Of a stretch of DNA of 64,000 bases, positions 48,090-60,863 are shown in pieces. Origin of the DNA: Stercorarius parasiticus (lineage: Eukaryota > Chordata > Aves > Charadriiformes > Stercorariidae). Made by a program: the position numbers and the translations under genes. Positions within the stretch are counted from its first letter, which is position 1; every line of letters begins with the position of its first letter. Where the stretch lies: positions 294,765-358,764 of the forward strand of contig VWZL01002042.1 of NCBI GenBank assembly GCA_013396915.1. The letters run 5' to 3'. The notes under the pieces are model-generated. The model was not told the DNA's origin. It did no database searches and was given only the letters and a program-made list of their open reading frames with translations.

Positions 48090-51000
48090 TAATTACCAGG
48101 GACATTAGCACATCATATAAGTTTCCTAGACTGAAAATATCACAAACTGCATGTTGCTGGGTACCTTGCTTTGGGAACTGCTGCCTGGAACAGCAAATTA
48201 AAGAAAGGCAAAGTCGTATTTAACCATAGTGACGACTGAGTTCATGGTCAGGATCCAAAACAGCAAAGGCTAAAATATAGACTGAAAAAAAGCTTCCGGA
48301 AGAGAAGAGACATTCTGGGGCAAGACTTAAGTGGGTTGCTTTCCTGCTCAAAAGAAGAACCACAATTGAATCAAAATCATCACTCCAACTTTCAGCCCTA
48401 GCAGTGAGCCCCAGGGTGGAAGCCAGCTCTTCTCAGCAGGGAGAAGAAGAAAGCAAAGCGCACCCCTAATCCCAAGAGCAGGCCCCCCAGGTCACACTTG
48501 AAACCTGTTCTGGGAGACACAGAGGAAGACAAACGGTCCTTAAGTTTCTGTTACCCGGTTATACCCGGGCTTACACCACACAGTGCCTGGCTCTCTCTAT
48601 ATCGGGTTGTTTCCCCAAATTACCTTTTGGTATGTAGCGTGACAACAGGACACAGATGAATCTGACTTAATATCTATATTTTTAAGTTTTCTAAGGCAAT
48701 CTCATCATTACCTGTCCTATTGCAGGGCAGGAGACCAACTCAGGAAACTGAGGAAGAGACATTAAAAAAAAACAACCAAACCACAAACCAGAATAAGCCA
48801 CTTAGTAGCCATGAGCTCAGCTGTCTCTGGGGGCTGCATGCGCTGGATCCAGCTGTCTGCTAGAGGAAAAGCAGAATGGTGAGGAACTGAAGCCAGAGGA
48901 GCTGTAGGGAGCAGGGCCCTAGAAATAAGCCCTGGGTGATAAGGTGATGAGTTGCAGCTTGCTCGGAGGACACAAACAGCCAACACCTGAAGGGGATTGC
49001 CACCATCACACCTGGCAGGGTCATTGTCTTCAATAAGCTTTGATTCCTTCTCTCACATTACTCAACAGCGTCCACAATCGCCTGTGGCATCCCCATCAGC
49101 ATTTTGTAACCTAAGTGCACGTTCATACCTTGCAAAAAAGGATTTTTTAAACTAGTGGGCCCTAATTAACCATCTCATCTATTGTCATCCGTCTGGACAG
49201 TGACGATAGTGTGCTTTCCCCAGCCTATATGCACAGTTAAGGCTGCTAAACCCTAGGAAGGCTTTCTATGCATTTAGGCAACACATAGCGCGCACTCATC
49301 AGCTTCATCTCACACAGGATAAAAATCTTTGGATGTGACCTCTCAACAGAAGTCCATTTTAACTCTGGAGCGTGTTGGAGAGAGGAACGATTCGGGGATT
49401 TGGGCAAAGTTGTTCCTTCCTGCAAAGCCCTGGCTTTAGCCTCTGAGCCCTGAAGCATCTCCCCAGACACAAGGAGTGCAGCCTGGGTCAGTGGCTGTGA
49501 GTAATCTTGTTTGGCTGATATTTTCCTGAATTTATCAACTTGTAACTTTTTGATGACCTTCCTGAGTAATACTTACAAACATTGTAAGTTATATAAATCT
49601 GGAAAGCAGGAGCTGGCAACGTGCGATAAAGCAGCTGTCAGGAGTGTCATTCCAACCCGAGATGATTGCAGTCCCTGAGCATTTTTAATAATGCTTCTGA
49701 TCGTTTTTTATATCTAAAAGAAAAAAAAAAAAGAAGAAACACATAATGAGAATTGTGTGCTTGGCTCTTACAACACACTTTAGTTGAAAGCTTTGTAGCT
49801 TTTCATACAAAAGAAAACGATGAAACCTTTTCCCCGCTTGTGTTCATGCAACAAGAAGGAAGCGCTCTCCCGAAACATTAACAGGAAGACCTGATCCCAC
49901 ATCTGGCAACTCAAAAAATACCCTGGAGGCACATAAAATAGGGTAATACGCTGCAGGTAATAACACAGCCAGTAACCTTTAGCCCATGACCGTGGGTATT
50001 CAAGACGTGATGCGCTGCTCGGCGAGCTCTGCTGCATCTCCAGATGTGTTTAGCTGTGGTATCCCAGGCTGCAGCAAAGGCTCTACTAACTCAGCTACCC
50101 AGCCAAGGAAATGTTCTGTTCCTTTCCTGGAAGCTGTGGAAACGAGCAACGATCTATACTAATTTATTTATGGTCTGATTCTGCCATCTTTCTGTACACA
50201 TCGAGCCAGACCTTGTTCCTCATACAGGGCTGTTGTGTTGGGGTTCTGCCTCCCTGGATGTGAGCGGTTGAATCTGTCGCTAAACACAGCAGGAGCTTTG
50301 GGTAGAAGAAAGAGGAGAAAGAGAAGTTAACGCCAAGTAATGGCAGTATTCATCACTTAAAGCATTCACAGAACTTTTGCAAATACTAAGTAATTACTCA
50401 CAATATTGAAAGTGAGTACGTGTTAGTGAGGTGCGAATTTGAGGCTCTGCCCTAATCCTTCAGAAAAGCTTTAGGGAGACATTCATTCGAAAGAGCCGAC
50501 TGAAGTTTGTCTTCAGCTTTCAGATGCGAAAACAGGGGCAAGAAAATGGGATTTTGATTGATATGATAAGGGAAACAGCCTGGTGAGGAAGCGAGGGAAG
50601 TTTTATCGAAGTTTTAGCGTGGGAGCCAGCACCGCTTCCCTTGCGGAGTGCCACGGGGCTGGCACACGGGGGCCAGCCGAGCCCCGCACCAGCAGTGGCT
50701 GGGCCCCATCCTTCCCCATTGCCTCAGTTTCCCTCTCTGGAGATGAGCAGAGCCAGCAGCAGCAGCGCAGCCCGGGCTCTCCGGGCAGCCCTCTATGCCC
50801 AGTCCCCACTGGAGCAGGCTTTCGGAAGGTGCATGGCTGCGGATGGCAAGAGCTCTGCCGACCCAGGGAGGGAGGGGAGATGACCTGGGGGTCCTTTGCA
50901 GTCTGCCAGCACCAACCCAAGGGGTCAAGCACAGCAGTGCTCTCCCAAAAGGCATCCGCCCGCCTGCTGCCCTGTGGCTGGGGTGAGAGAGAGAGGCAAG

Positions 51001-52040
51001 GCTTCTCCCATCAGCTCACCGTCACAGGTCCCACAGACCTCAGCATGGTCTGATCCCCCTCAGGAACATTGTCAGCTTTTATTCGAAATAGAGACATCAA
51101 GAGGCAACACCCAGCCTTGGCCTCACAGCACTTTTGTTTGATTTTCCTCCATTACCAACAGAAGCTGCTCACCTGGTGTCTTCTCTCCACAAGGCGCTGT
51201 GAAAGCAAGCACTACCGCCATCATTTCACATCATTTCAGAGCTCCCCTGGCACAGAAAGTGCCACTGTCGCGGTTGTGAGGTGTCTGTGCCCTTTACGGC
51301 CCTGACACCCCCCGCACGGGAGGGTGCTGTGCCCTCTCCCAGGCTGTGGCTGCGGGGCTCACTGCCACACGGGTCTGGTTGGGCGCCCAAAGGGACCCTC
51401 CCCAGCTGCAGACCTGCAACGAAGGCACTTACAGCTCCTGCAAGGACTGGGAGACAGACAGTAAATCCAGGGAGCTGGCACAGTCCGGGCCGTAGAAGCA
51501 TAGGGAAGAAAGCGTTTTCCTAAGAGACGGTGTGATGTTAGCTGCAGCCGGACAGAAGATTGCTGGACTGCAGCCCAGGACCAGCCATGATACAATGGGC
51601 AGAAAGGATCCGTGACCACTTTTATTTCTGCTACTTCTCTTTTTGAGTTGACGCTCTTTTTAAGAAGCTCCTTGGTCTGGTTCTTCTGCAAATGCTTTTG
51701 CCTGGCACTGCGCAGGGCCCTGATACTGTTTTTGAGGTGATCTCTAAAAAGGATCTCGAAGCTCGGGAGGATTCAGGACCTTGATAAGTTTGTTTTTTTC
51801 AGCTGTGAGATTAGATGGCTGCACTGGTGGCACCTCACTGCTCACCCTGGGGTGGAACAGTTTTCCGGAAGCATGCACAGCAAGGAGCTTCGGGAAGAGC
51901 AATTTCAGCCTAGACTTGTGAGGCTGCGTCCCCTACGCATCCAGGTTTAGCACCACTGAACCGCATCCCTCTGTTCTCGAGCCAGCATTAAGGGAGTGAA
52001 GGGCAGCAGAGATGTGCACATGAGCACCTGTGAAAGCCAC

Positions 52041-52313
52041 AGAATCATAGAATGGTTTGGGTTGGAAGGGATCTTAAAGATCACCCAGTTCCACCCCCTG
52101 CCCTGGGCAGGGACACCTCCCACCAGACCAGGTTGCTCCAAGCCCCATCCAACCTGGCCTTGAACCCCTCCAGGGATGGGGCAGCCACAGCTTCTCTGGG
52201 CAACCTGGGCCAGGGGCTCACCACCCTCACAGCAAAGAATTCCTTCCTGATATCTCATCTAAATCTCCCCTCTTTCAGTTTGAAGCCATTACCCCTCATC
52301 CTATTGCTACACT
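52041..52313 (-). mobile_element. CR1 LINE 3' end fragment
   Basis: Antisense terminus AGAATCATAGAATGGTTTGG, through GGGCAACCTGGGCCAGGGGC, to CCATTACCCCTCATCCTATTG. About 270 bp, 5'-truncated. The subfamily looks the same as the copies at 31713 and 54553. Confidence 0.9.
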
Positions 52314-53512
52314 AAAGAAGAGCAAGTCTGTCGGATGTGCTGAAAATCCCACCGTGGATGTCAAACCCGACCCTGGCTGGTTTTCCGTTGGACTTGTTGC
52401 AGGGAGGTGAGACATTTTCCTTGTTTTCTCAAGACATTTTTGGAGTGAAGCAGCCTGCGTGGGGTGCCTTGCTGAAGCTGCTGCGGGCCCCTGGGGCGAG
52501 GGTGGTTGCTCCAGAGCAGGCTGACCCCACCGCGACGGTGGTCTCACTGCCAGCTGCCTTTGTGCTGCAGTGGGCAAGTCTCGCTGCGTTCATTTTTCCA
52601 TCTCTTCACAGGCATTAACAGCCTGACTCAGCCACCCTGAGTGCCAGGAGAAAAGCTGGAACAAGGCACACAAGCCTCTTTCTCCCACGGTCCCATAGAG
52701 CCACATGCCCTTTCTCTTCATTCTGGTCCTCCCGAATTAGTCCAACCTCCATATCTCAGCATCGTCCATTCACTCCTATGACAAAGAGGAACATTCCTCT
52801 ACTATTTTATTCCCCCATAGACTTTTTAAAGTTGTCACTTTTAAATTTATTCTCACAAGACTAAGCCAACACCTCCTTTTCCGATACTTTCTGCATAGCA
52901 CCGTGGTCTGAGCACTCTTTCTTCTGTCAGCTGATGGAAACCAACCTTGCATACGCTGCCCTTTCCATATAAAAAGTACCAAGTCTTGTGATTTTGGGAC
53001 TAATGTAGAGGACTCGGGAGAAGAGTGGACAAAAGACAGGATGCCCACTCATGAATGGAGAAAAAAAGATGGCATGTAGTTCAAAAGAGCCTTTAAAGCA
53101 GGGATGAAACTCTGGAAGACACGTTAATGACAGGGGAAAAGGTCTGTGGGATTAATCTGTTTGTTTTAACTTCCCCAGGGCAAGTGTTTTCCAGTCGTGG
53201 GCTTTTGTGTATGTTTAGGTGCAATATTATTACTAACAAATCATAAGCCGGAAAGGAGAGACGTTATGTCAGAGGACAAAAACTGATACCATCAACATTT
53301 GGTTCAACTTCACTGGAAATTTGTCATCTACCTTGTCTTTTTTGGAAGAGTCCGAAGTTTGAAGTTCAGTGTATCAGTGGTATTTGGCCGCTCTCTGCTT
53401 TGGCTGACCATTGCAATTTAGTCGTCAAGACCTATTTTTAGTCCTATGAATAACGAAGAACTTTTGGAGTGGATCCTGAAACGTCCTGAGAGTCAACAAG
53501 AATGTGATAGTG

Positions 53513-53540
53513 GCGCTCAGCGGAGCGCACTTGCAAGTGC
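53513..53540. repeat. Two abutting palindromes
   Basis: GCGCTC and GAGCGC (53513-53518 and 53523-53528) flank a 4-base loop. They run straight into the perfect 14-bp palindrome GCACTTGCAAGTGC (53527-53540), sharing two bases. Confidence 0.85.
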
Positions 53541-54068
53541 TTTATTTGTTCACTTGCACAGTGCCTTTTTATCCCAGTGTTTGTAGTGAGTCACATTTCC
53601 TCTGCCCACGGCTTCCTTGTAAAAAGTAGTATAATAATGAGGTACTCTTTTGGTAACTTAGTATTCAGCATAGGTCCAGGAAGTTAAGCTTTTCTGTTGA
53701 TTGTTTTCTATGGTTGTGAGTACAAAAGCCTCTGCCTAAGCCCCCTCTGCCAGGCTGGCTGGTTAAGATCTGTCAGTGAAGTGTTTCGAACATAATTGCT
53801 CTGCTTCCTTTGCCGATCTCTGCTATCACTTCTGGGAACTCAGGGCTCAGTGCAGTTATCCAGCTGGGCTGCATTAGGAACTCGAGGTCGGGCTACCTTA
53901 TCTTATTTATTTCAATGTGTTCTTTTAATTCAGATACAGAACTCCTCAGATGTATAGTCGGTCTGAGGCCCAAGAGAACTCTGCCAAGGCAGCAGGCAGA
54001 GCTCCAGGGTTACAGCCCTGGCATTAGCAACGAGAGATTTAAACCGAGGAACATGCCTGAAAAAGGAT

Positions 54069-54084
54069 GGTTGGTTGGTTGGTT
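54069..54084. repeat. (GGTT)4 microsatellite
   Basis: Four perfect GGTT units; this is the reverse-complement motif of the (AACC)5 at 28949. Confidence 0.92.
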
Positions 54085-54552
54085 TATCAGGACCTTGGGT
54101 TTCTTAAATTGCAGGTGAACTTCCAGGGATGCGCATGCACGCGCACAAATAATCTCTTATCCTATATTGATAATCTCATCTCCTACTGTAGATGACTCAG
54201 ATGCTCCAAATAGGTGCCCAAGTTTATATTGTACTTCTCAAGTCTCAAATTACGTTTTGATACGATTTTTCAGATTCTCTGAAACATCCCTCTTCACTCA
54301 CACTACTATAACACTACTTGAAAACCAGCAGTTTAATAAGAGGGCTGCGTGTATGACAGCCTTCATCCTACTTTCCATTGCCAAAGCGGCTTGAAAATTA
54401 ATAAAGTTGCCCATCTCGGGTCATGATTTGGAGGACAGGCTTGTTTCCAGTGTATGACATTCTTTGCTGGCTATTTCTGCTCTTGTACCACATACCTCGG
54501 AGGAAGGCAGCAATGGGACCACTTCTCCTTGGTCGAGGTAGCACCAGGTCAT

Positions 54553-55625
54553 GGAATCATCGAATTGTTTGTGTTGGAAGGGATCTTAGAGACCATCTAG
54601 TTCCAACCCCCTGCTCTGGGCAGGGACACCTCCCACCAGACCAGGTTGCTCCAAGCCCCATCCAACCTGGCCTTGAACACCTCCAGGGATGGGGCAGCCA
54701 CAGCTTCTCTGGGTAACCTGGGCCGGGGGCACACCACCCTCATAGTAAATAATTCCTTCCAAATATCTAATCTAAATCTCCCCTCTTTCAGTTTAAAACC
54801 ATTACCCCTTGTCTTTTGGCTCCACTCCCTGAGAAAGAGTCCCTCCCCACCTTGCCTATAGGCCCCTGAGGTACTGGAAGGGGCTCTAAGGTCTCCCTGG
54901 AGCCTTCTCTTCTCCAGGCCGAACAACCCCAACTCTCTCAGCCTGTCCTCACAGCAGAGGGGCTCCAGCCCTCTGAGCATCTTCGTGGCCTCCTCTGGAC
55001 TCACTCCAACAGGTCCATGTCCTTCTTATGTTGGTGGATCCAGGGCTGGACACAACACTGCAGGTGGGGTCTCCCCAGAGCAGAGGGACAGAATCACCTC
55101 CCCCGACCTACTGGCCACGCTGCTTTTGATGCAGCCCAGGATGCAGTTGGCTTTCTGGGCTGCAAGCACACATTGTCCGTTCATGTTGAGCTTCTCATCC
55201 ACCAACACCCCCAAGTCCTTCTCCTCAGGGCTGCTCTCAATCCGTTCTCCGCTCAGCCTGTACGTGTGCTTGGGATTGCCCTGACCCAGGTGCAGGACCT
55301 TGCACTTGGCCTGGTTGAACTTCATGAGGCTCACACAGGCCCATCTCTCAGATCCGTCCAGGTCCCTCTGGATGGCATCCCTTCCCTCAAGTGTGTTGAC
55401 TGCACAATGCAGCTTGGTGTCATCAGCAAACTTGCTGAGGGTGCACTCAATCCCACTGTCCGTGTCGCAGACAAAGATGCTAAACAGCACTGGTCCCAGT
55501 ACTGACCCCCGAAGAATTCCATTTGCCACTGGTCTCCATTTGGGCATTGAGCCATCGACCTCAACTCTTGGAGTGTGATCACCCTGTCAATTCCTTAAGC
55601 ACCGTGTGGTCCATCTGACCAATGG
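54553..55625 (-). mobile_element. CR1 LINE copy retaining part of the ORF2 reverse transcriptase
   Basis: The longest CR1 copy here, about 1.07 kb from the 3' terminus at 54553 upstream into ORF2. The minus-strand frame at 55026-55547 encodes the end of the reverse-transcriptase domain. It shows a GSVLGPVLF motif and the catalytic FADD at residues 40-43 (the first Asp codon is near 55422-55424), followed by the CR1 thumb region (KDLGVLVDEKLN). The frame is interrupted: flanking parts lie in other frames at 54597-55004 and 55331-55582, so the copy is dead. It is 5'-truncated near RWTTRCLRN. Confidence 0.9.
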
Positions 55626-56001
55626 GTCAACTATTTGAACATCTTCTGGATCCCATAGTCTGCTGCCAGGTGGAAGATGTAACGCTTGACATTTATTTTG
55701 CCTCCTCCTGCTGTTGCAATGTATTTCAGCCTTGCCCCTGTCTGACCGCAGCCAGCAATGCCTCGTCAGATGCCATTTCGACCAGACCCTGGGTGACACT
55801 TCCAGTGCCACTTGATGAGTCACATGGGGACAGTTTTAAGCGTCCTGCACCGCTGTGGCCCTCAGCTGAAGCAGGCAGGTTTCAGCGCTGCTTTTACAGC
55901 CCCCCCCACCCCACCGGGGGGACCTTTCGGGCTGCCGTTTGGCGGGGATGGGGGGGCACCGGCCCTGCTGAGCCGCCCCCCTCCCCGGGCACAGCATCCG
56001 C

Positions 56002-56026
56002 GGGGTGTGTGTGCGGGGCGGGGGGG
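56002..56026 (+). other. G-quadruplex-forming motif
   Basis: Runs GGGG (56002-56005), GGGG (56014-56017) and a final seven-G run (56020-56026) satisfy the four-run G3+ rule with loops of 1-8 bases if the last run is split. It lies in the orphan CpG island. Confidence 0.6.
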
Positions 56027-56067
56027 ACACACGCGTCCCTCCCGCGGCCCCCGCGCGCCCGCGGTGC

Positions 56068-56085
56068 CGCAGCGCCCCCTGGCGC
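56068..56085 (-). promoter_or_regulatory. Candidate CTCF binding site
   Basis: The minus strand reads CGCCAGGGGGCGCTGCGG, which differs little from the vertebrate CTCF core CACCAGGGGGCGCTA. It lies in the orphan CpG island. Occupancy is unknown. Confidence 0.5.
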
Positions 56086-56135
56086 CTCCCGTGGGGCAGG
56101 ATTTGCGGGGCGGGTGGGCGCGTTTTTTGGGAACC

Positions 56136-59100
56136 ATGGAATCACGGAATCCTCTTGTCAGTGGCTCGTTGAGGATGGAGGCACTAATCCTGCTTCTCTC
56201 TTTTTTTTTTTTTTTGGGTGTATATTTTCTTTACTCTCCTCTTTCCTCTCTTGAAAAAGAAGAGGAATGGCAGCCGGTGCTGATGGAAGAAAATTAGAGT
56301 CAGTTTAAGTGCAACTCCAACACCACCACAGCTTTCAAAGCAACACACTGGAACACAGACCAGAGAGCCCGTAGCTTAATTTTATCCTGTGGTGGGATCA
56401 AAGCTGATTCTAAACTTGTTGATAAAATTACCAGAAATCTACCCCTCCTACTGTGGAAATCCAGGCAAGCTATTTTCCCTTGATGTATCTATTCTTTACC
56501 TGAGGAAGCTCTTCTCGTCCAACCTCCTTCTTTCTTCTTGCCAGCCATCCCAGTGCCCCCTGGCACTGCCAGCCATGGCCTGCAGCCGGAGCTCCTCCTG
56601 GCGAGGCAGGAGTCAGAGCCTTCATGTTATTGCAGCACTTACACCACGTGCATTGTGAACCCCACCAGCTCCAGGGTGCTGCTGACGCCAGCCGCCCACC
56701 CTTTCGGTATCTGTGGGGAGAGAGCAGAGGAAAGCAAGTGCTGATGGTTGGGTCCTCACCTCCCTGTCACTGAGAGCACCTCCAGGGCTGCAGGAAAGCC
56801 GGAGATGTAAATGTTATTCCAGGCCTTGCTCTGCTGTCCAAAAAGCATCTTTCTCTCTAGCCTGTGAGTAGTTGTGACTCAGTGTCTGCAGATGTTGGAA
56901 GATGGGATAGGTGCAGGTTGTGAAATCCCACCCCAGCCAGGAGAAGACCAGCCAAGACCTCCCCGACGCAGGGAGTGCAGGTGGGGCCCACAACGCCCTG
57001 TCCTGCAGGAGTCACTCACACCGTGAAGACTTCCAAGGGTGGACACCGATTCTCTTTGCTTCTGGAAGAGCAGCAAATGGCATTTACTACACAAGGCTTG
57101 AACCCGATCAGGAAGCTACAGGAGTAACAAGAGTCTTGGATGCTTTTTCACTAACAGCCAGTTCTCAAAGCCGCTTTGATCTGATCCTCAGAGCATTTTT
57201 CCTCCCCTCTGGACTCTATTTGCTTTAAATACAAATATGATTTCACGAAACAACATTTTTATTACCTCCTTGCCTCTGGCACTTTTTGCTCTTTCTCGTT
57301 GCCACGCTGCTCTGACAGACTCAACGTGACAGTGGGTGGGTGCCATGCGTGACGCCGGACACCAAGGGGGACCCGCGCTCTTCCCTGCTGAGTCATCCAC
57401 AGCCCCCGGGACGCTCCAGGGATTTTTCTCCACCCTAAAAACAAATAAAACATTTGGACCCAGTTGAAAAGTTAAAATGTAACCCAAACATTTGTCTGAA
57501 GTAGGGATAACAGAAAAAGAAAAAAGCAACTTCTCTCTCTCTCAACATGCTACAAGAAAACTCTAATACGGTTCTTTAGTGGGAGTACTCCAGTAGACGT
57601 GCAGGAATATTACTGGGAAAATCCTGAAACTCGTTATTCTGCTTAACGATGCTGGCTGTTGTGCTTCTCTGTGGCTCTGATTCAGAACCAGTTATTAATT
57701 AGTAGTACCTCAGGTCTGGGTTTCGTGGAAGCTCTTATGTAGAGGAGACCTGCTATATTTTCATGCTTATAGATCTTCCTTTAGGAAATAAGGTGCTAAG
57801 TGAGCTTTGAAGCAGCAAGGCAAAGCCTACGGAAGTTACTTCCAAGTAACCGCAGGTGGGTCGGTAATGTTTGAATTGGCAGTGATCGGGGCAATCAGTA
57901 TTTCTCACCTGAGAAGACTGTTCCGTACGTCGTTGACATATTCTGGAATAAAGCAAAGCAAAACACAAAATAATAAACCCCAGCATTTTAGGAAACGAAC
58001 AGAGGTGTCAGATGCAGTGCCGTTCAAGAAGTAAAATAAATGAGCAGTGTTGGTAATGCTAATCTTATAAAGAATTACAAGACCTTCAATAATGTCAGGA
58101 CCTCAGCGGGACACATTCCAGCTGAAAAATAGACTCCAATCTTCCAGACCTTTGGATTTGCAGTGGGTGAGGGACGAGACATAACGCAGCACGTGTTGCG
58201 TGCCACCCTCCGGGTCCTCAGGGCTTTCATGAGCTGTTGGCAGCTCAGTCCCCTCCCAGCTCTCCATCACTCCTCTCCTTGCAGTGTCCCCGTTCTCGAA
58301 GACACGCTGTCACATCTTTCCTTGCGGTGGCACCTCCAGGAACAGCACCTTGCCAATAGACAGCCTGTGGGATTTTAAGCGATCGGTGGGACAGCTTTAC
58401 ACCAGGTTTCTGTGAGATGAATGTCAATACAAATCGCATTTACTCCTGCCCACTTCTCGTCGGGACAATATTAAAAATGAAAATTAATTAGGGACAGTTT
58501 AAGGGTCAGCGCAGGTGCCACAGGGGAGGATTTTCCACTTGATAAAGCTGAGAATTTTGTCGTCCTAGGCAAAAAAAGAATGACTTCTCATTTTGTCATG
58601 TAAAATATCGGGTCCACTCTTCCTCACCTTACTGGACACTAAACGCTGTGCAAATAATGGCATCGTGAGCGTTAACATATTTCTTGTAAAGAAAAAATCA
58701 TCAGCAAGGAGCAATTCTTGAATCTGAGTCAGTGACCAAAAATTCAAAAAATGGACAAAGTCCACAGTAGATGTCCCAGCTTAAAAATTACACAATTAGC
58801 TAATAATTATTCCACTGGCAAGCTTATCTCCTGCACAATTAGCACTGGATTATTTAGTAATAGAAACAATCCTAAGCAGAGTCTAAATTTAGGTTACCAG
58901 TCTGACGCGTTTATAGTAAATCGTTTGGGAGGTAGAGAGCCTTACCAGCAAATCTTCAGATTTCTTCTTATCACAGTTAAAGACGAAATGAGAAGGACCC
59001 TCTATGGATGGATTTCCCTATTCCTGTCGCTTCCATGTGCCTCTCTCTTTCTACATCTCCCTGTTTTTCAAAATAAAGGCATTTAGTCTTGATTAGGAGA

Positions 59101-60719
59101 GAGCCACAGTGCTTTGCGCTTTGATGGTACTGTGAAGTGAACCCAACTAATGGTGCAGTTCTAACTGCTCGGGATGTGACTAGTGCCCCCCTGGCCTGTG
59201 GCATTGCATCCTGCACCAGGAGAAGGTGAGGACACTTACTTCTCCTTTCCCTGGATGCTGGGGGCAAGTCACAGAGCAAACACATTGTCTCCTGTGCCTG
59301 GCGCTGGACGCAGCCCTGCCTGAAACCAGTGAGGGCTTCTCCATGGGATTTAAGGACCTTTGAATCAAGTTACGGAGGGAGGAGAAGAAACAGCTGTTGT
59401 TGCTTTCGGCTTTTGCTAAAGGAGGAAAAAACATCCATGTGAAGCAATGTCATTTTTAGACCTCTGATTTTTTTTTCATTTTATATAGGAAGACATAAGG
59501 TCGTTTCTGCAGCGTTATGTGGTATGGCACAGATTATTTGCATATTAAAAAATACAGTTCCATATGAAAATAAGTTATTTAGTGCCAAACTTGCTTTACC
59601 TGTGTTACTCAGGATGATGGGTGTTTCTGTCGTGCCACATGACAGTATCATTCTTCACTGAGCTATGCTCCTAAGAGCATCTCTGTTAGTTCCAAGTGGA
59701 AAAAAAAAAAAAATCATTTTCACGGAACCTCTTTTTCAGAGGTCTTGCTCTGGTTTCACGGCACATTTCACACCATCAGATGCTATTAAACCTCTGTCAG
59801 ATGCTACAAAATATTGAGCCACAACCCAGCTGTGTAGGTCGGTATCCAGGATGGCAGCCGCTACTTTCAGCATAAAACAAAGACCTTTGCTCCTTTCCCC
59901 GCTGCACCACCTTAGCCTGCGTGGAGTAGAGGGGAGATGCTGGGAATCCGGTTGGGAATCCTGCTCTCTGCCAGCCCTGGCTGAAGGTGTGGGCAGCCGG
60001 GGTTGCAGGACACTGGGACTGGGTGCTCTGCTGGCTCTCCTGCTCAGCCCCTTGCATGGGTGGCATCCCCTGTGCTGGGGGGCGTGGGGCGGAGGGGGGT
60101 GGCTCTGGGTCTCCTGGGGACCTCCCTATGTTTGTGCTGCGTTAACTCTTCCTAAAAGGGTTTTGCACCAAGGTCATACAGGAAGGGACTGGTCTTTATT
60201 CTGCCTGAACCACCTCCTGGTACAAACAAAATGCTGTGACACTGGGGGGTACTTAGCCTCATCGTTTGGTGTCTATATTCACGTCACTGTATTCAGTGAC
60301 TCAAAATATTTACACACATCGGAGCCCGCTCAAGAAAGGGAGTCTTCTGACCCTCCTGGAGCTGCATGAAGCTGATCAGGGCTGGTTAAATGACTCGCAG
60401 CTCATCATTCTGCTTGTAAATTTTCTTCAAAAGGAGACGTATAAGAAACAGCTCTTCAGAGACGACGATAAAATGTCCTTTTCTTTTGGTATTGTTGCCT
60501 AATTTTAACACTTTGAACACTAGAGGGTTATTTTAATGCAGGTGTAGGGCCCTCTCTATTTGGCATATTGCCTTTTTTCAGTAAGTGTGGGGCTGGGAAT
60601 TGATGTAGCAACTCCAGTAACCAGGCTCCCTGTCTGAGGCTTTGGTACGGCACTTCCAGCTTTGCTCAAAGAGACCAGGTCTTGCACGGTCACACTGCAT
60701 GTGTTGTCACCAAGCAGTT
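56136..60719. other. No gene recognised
   Basis: About 4.6 kb noncoding. It has a T-run just after 56200, a (TC)n run at about 57532-57544 and an A-run at about 59700-59713. The 172-codon ORF at 59851-60369 has no recognisable domain. Confidence 0.5.
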
Positions 60720-60863
60720 CCCTGGAAGTTTTTAAGGCCAGGTTGGATGGGGCTCGGAGCAACCTGATCTAGTGGGAGGTGTCCCTGCCCACGGCAGCGG
60801 GGTTGGAACTAGATGATCTCTAAGGTCCCTTCCAACCCGAACCATTCTATGATTCTATGATTC
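60720..60863 (+). mobile_element. CR1 LINE 3' end fragment, sense
   Basis: It runs from AAGGCCAGGTTGGATGGGGC to GGTCCCTTCCAACCCGAACC and then ATTCTATGATTCTATGATTC, the tandem octamers of a CR1 3' end. About 145 bp. Confidence 0.88.

Larger units (their letters stand above)
43171..52040. other. No gene recognised
   Basis: About 8.9 kb noncoding, with the (CA)n, TA-rich and (AC)7 simple repeats listed separately. Minus- and plus-strand ORFs of 100-170 codons (for example 44076-44582 and 50583-51053) overlap one another and show no domain. Confidence 0.5.
52314..54552. other. No gene recognised
   Basis: Noncoding between two CR1 copies, containing the palindrome pair at 53513-53540 and (GGTT)4. 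Confidence 0.55.
55890..56135. promoter_or_regulatory. Orphan CpG island
   Basis: About 245 bp very rich in CG dinucleotides and C/G runs (CCGCGGCCCCCGCGCGCCCG around 56042-56061), unlike the AT-richer flanks. No recognised coding exon or strong splice donor adjoins it. It may be the start of a noncoding RNA, a distant regulatory element, or the promoter of a gene whose exons I cannot recognise. The longest ORFs across it (210 and 161 residues) read as GC-rich chance frames. Confidence 0.6.

Noticed and set aside
50583..51053. 156-codon plus-strand ORF with an overlapping 113-codon minus-strand ORF
   Set aside because: Ser/Pro/Gly/Ala-rich in both directions, as GC-rich noncoding DNA gives. 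No family features or splice context.
55017..55505. 162-codon plus-strand ORF
   Set aside because: Antisense shadow of the CR1 reverse-transcriptase segment on the minus strand.
55622..56297. Overlapping 210- and 161-codon plus-strand ORFs across the CpG island
   Set aside because: Long frames are expected where GC content is high and stops are rare. The sequence is Pro/Gly/Arg-rich and ends in a poly-Phe run from a T tract.
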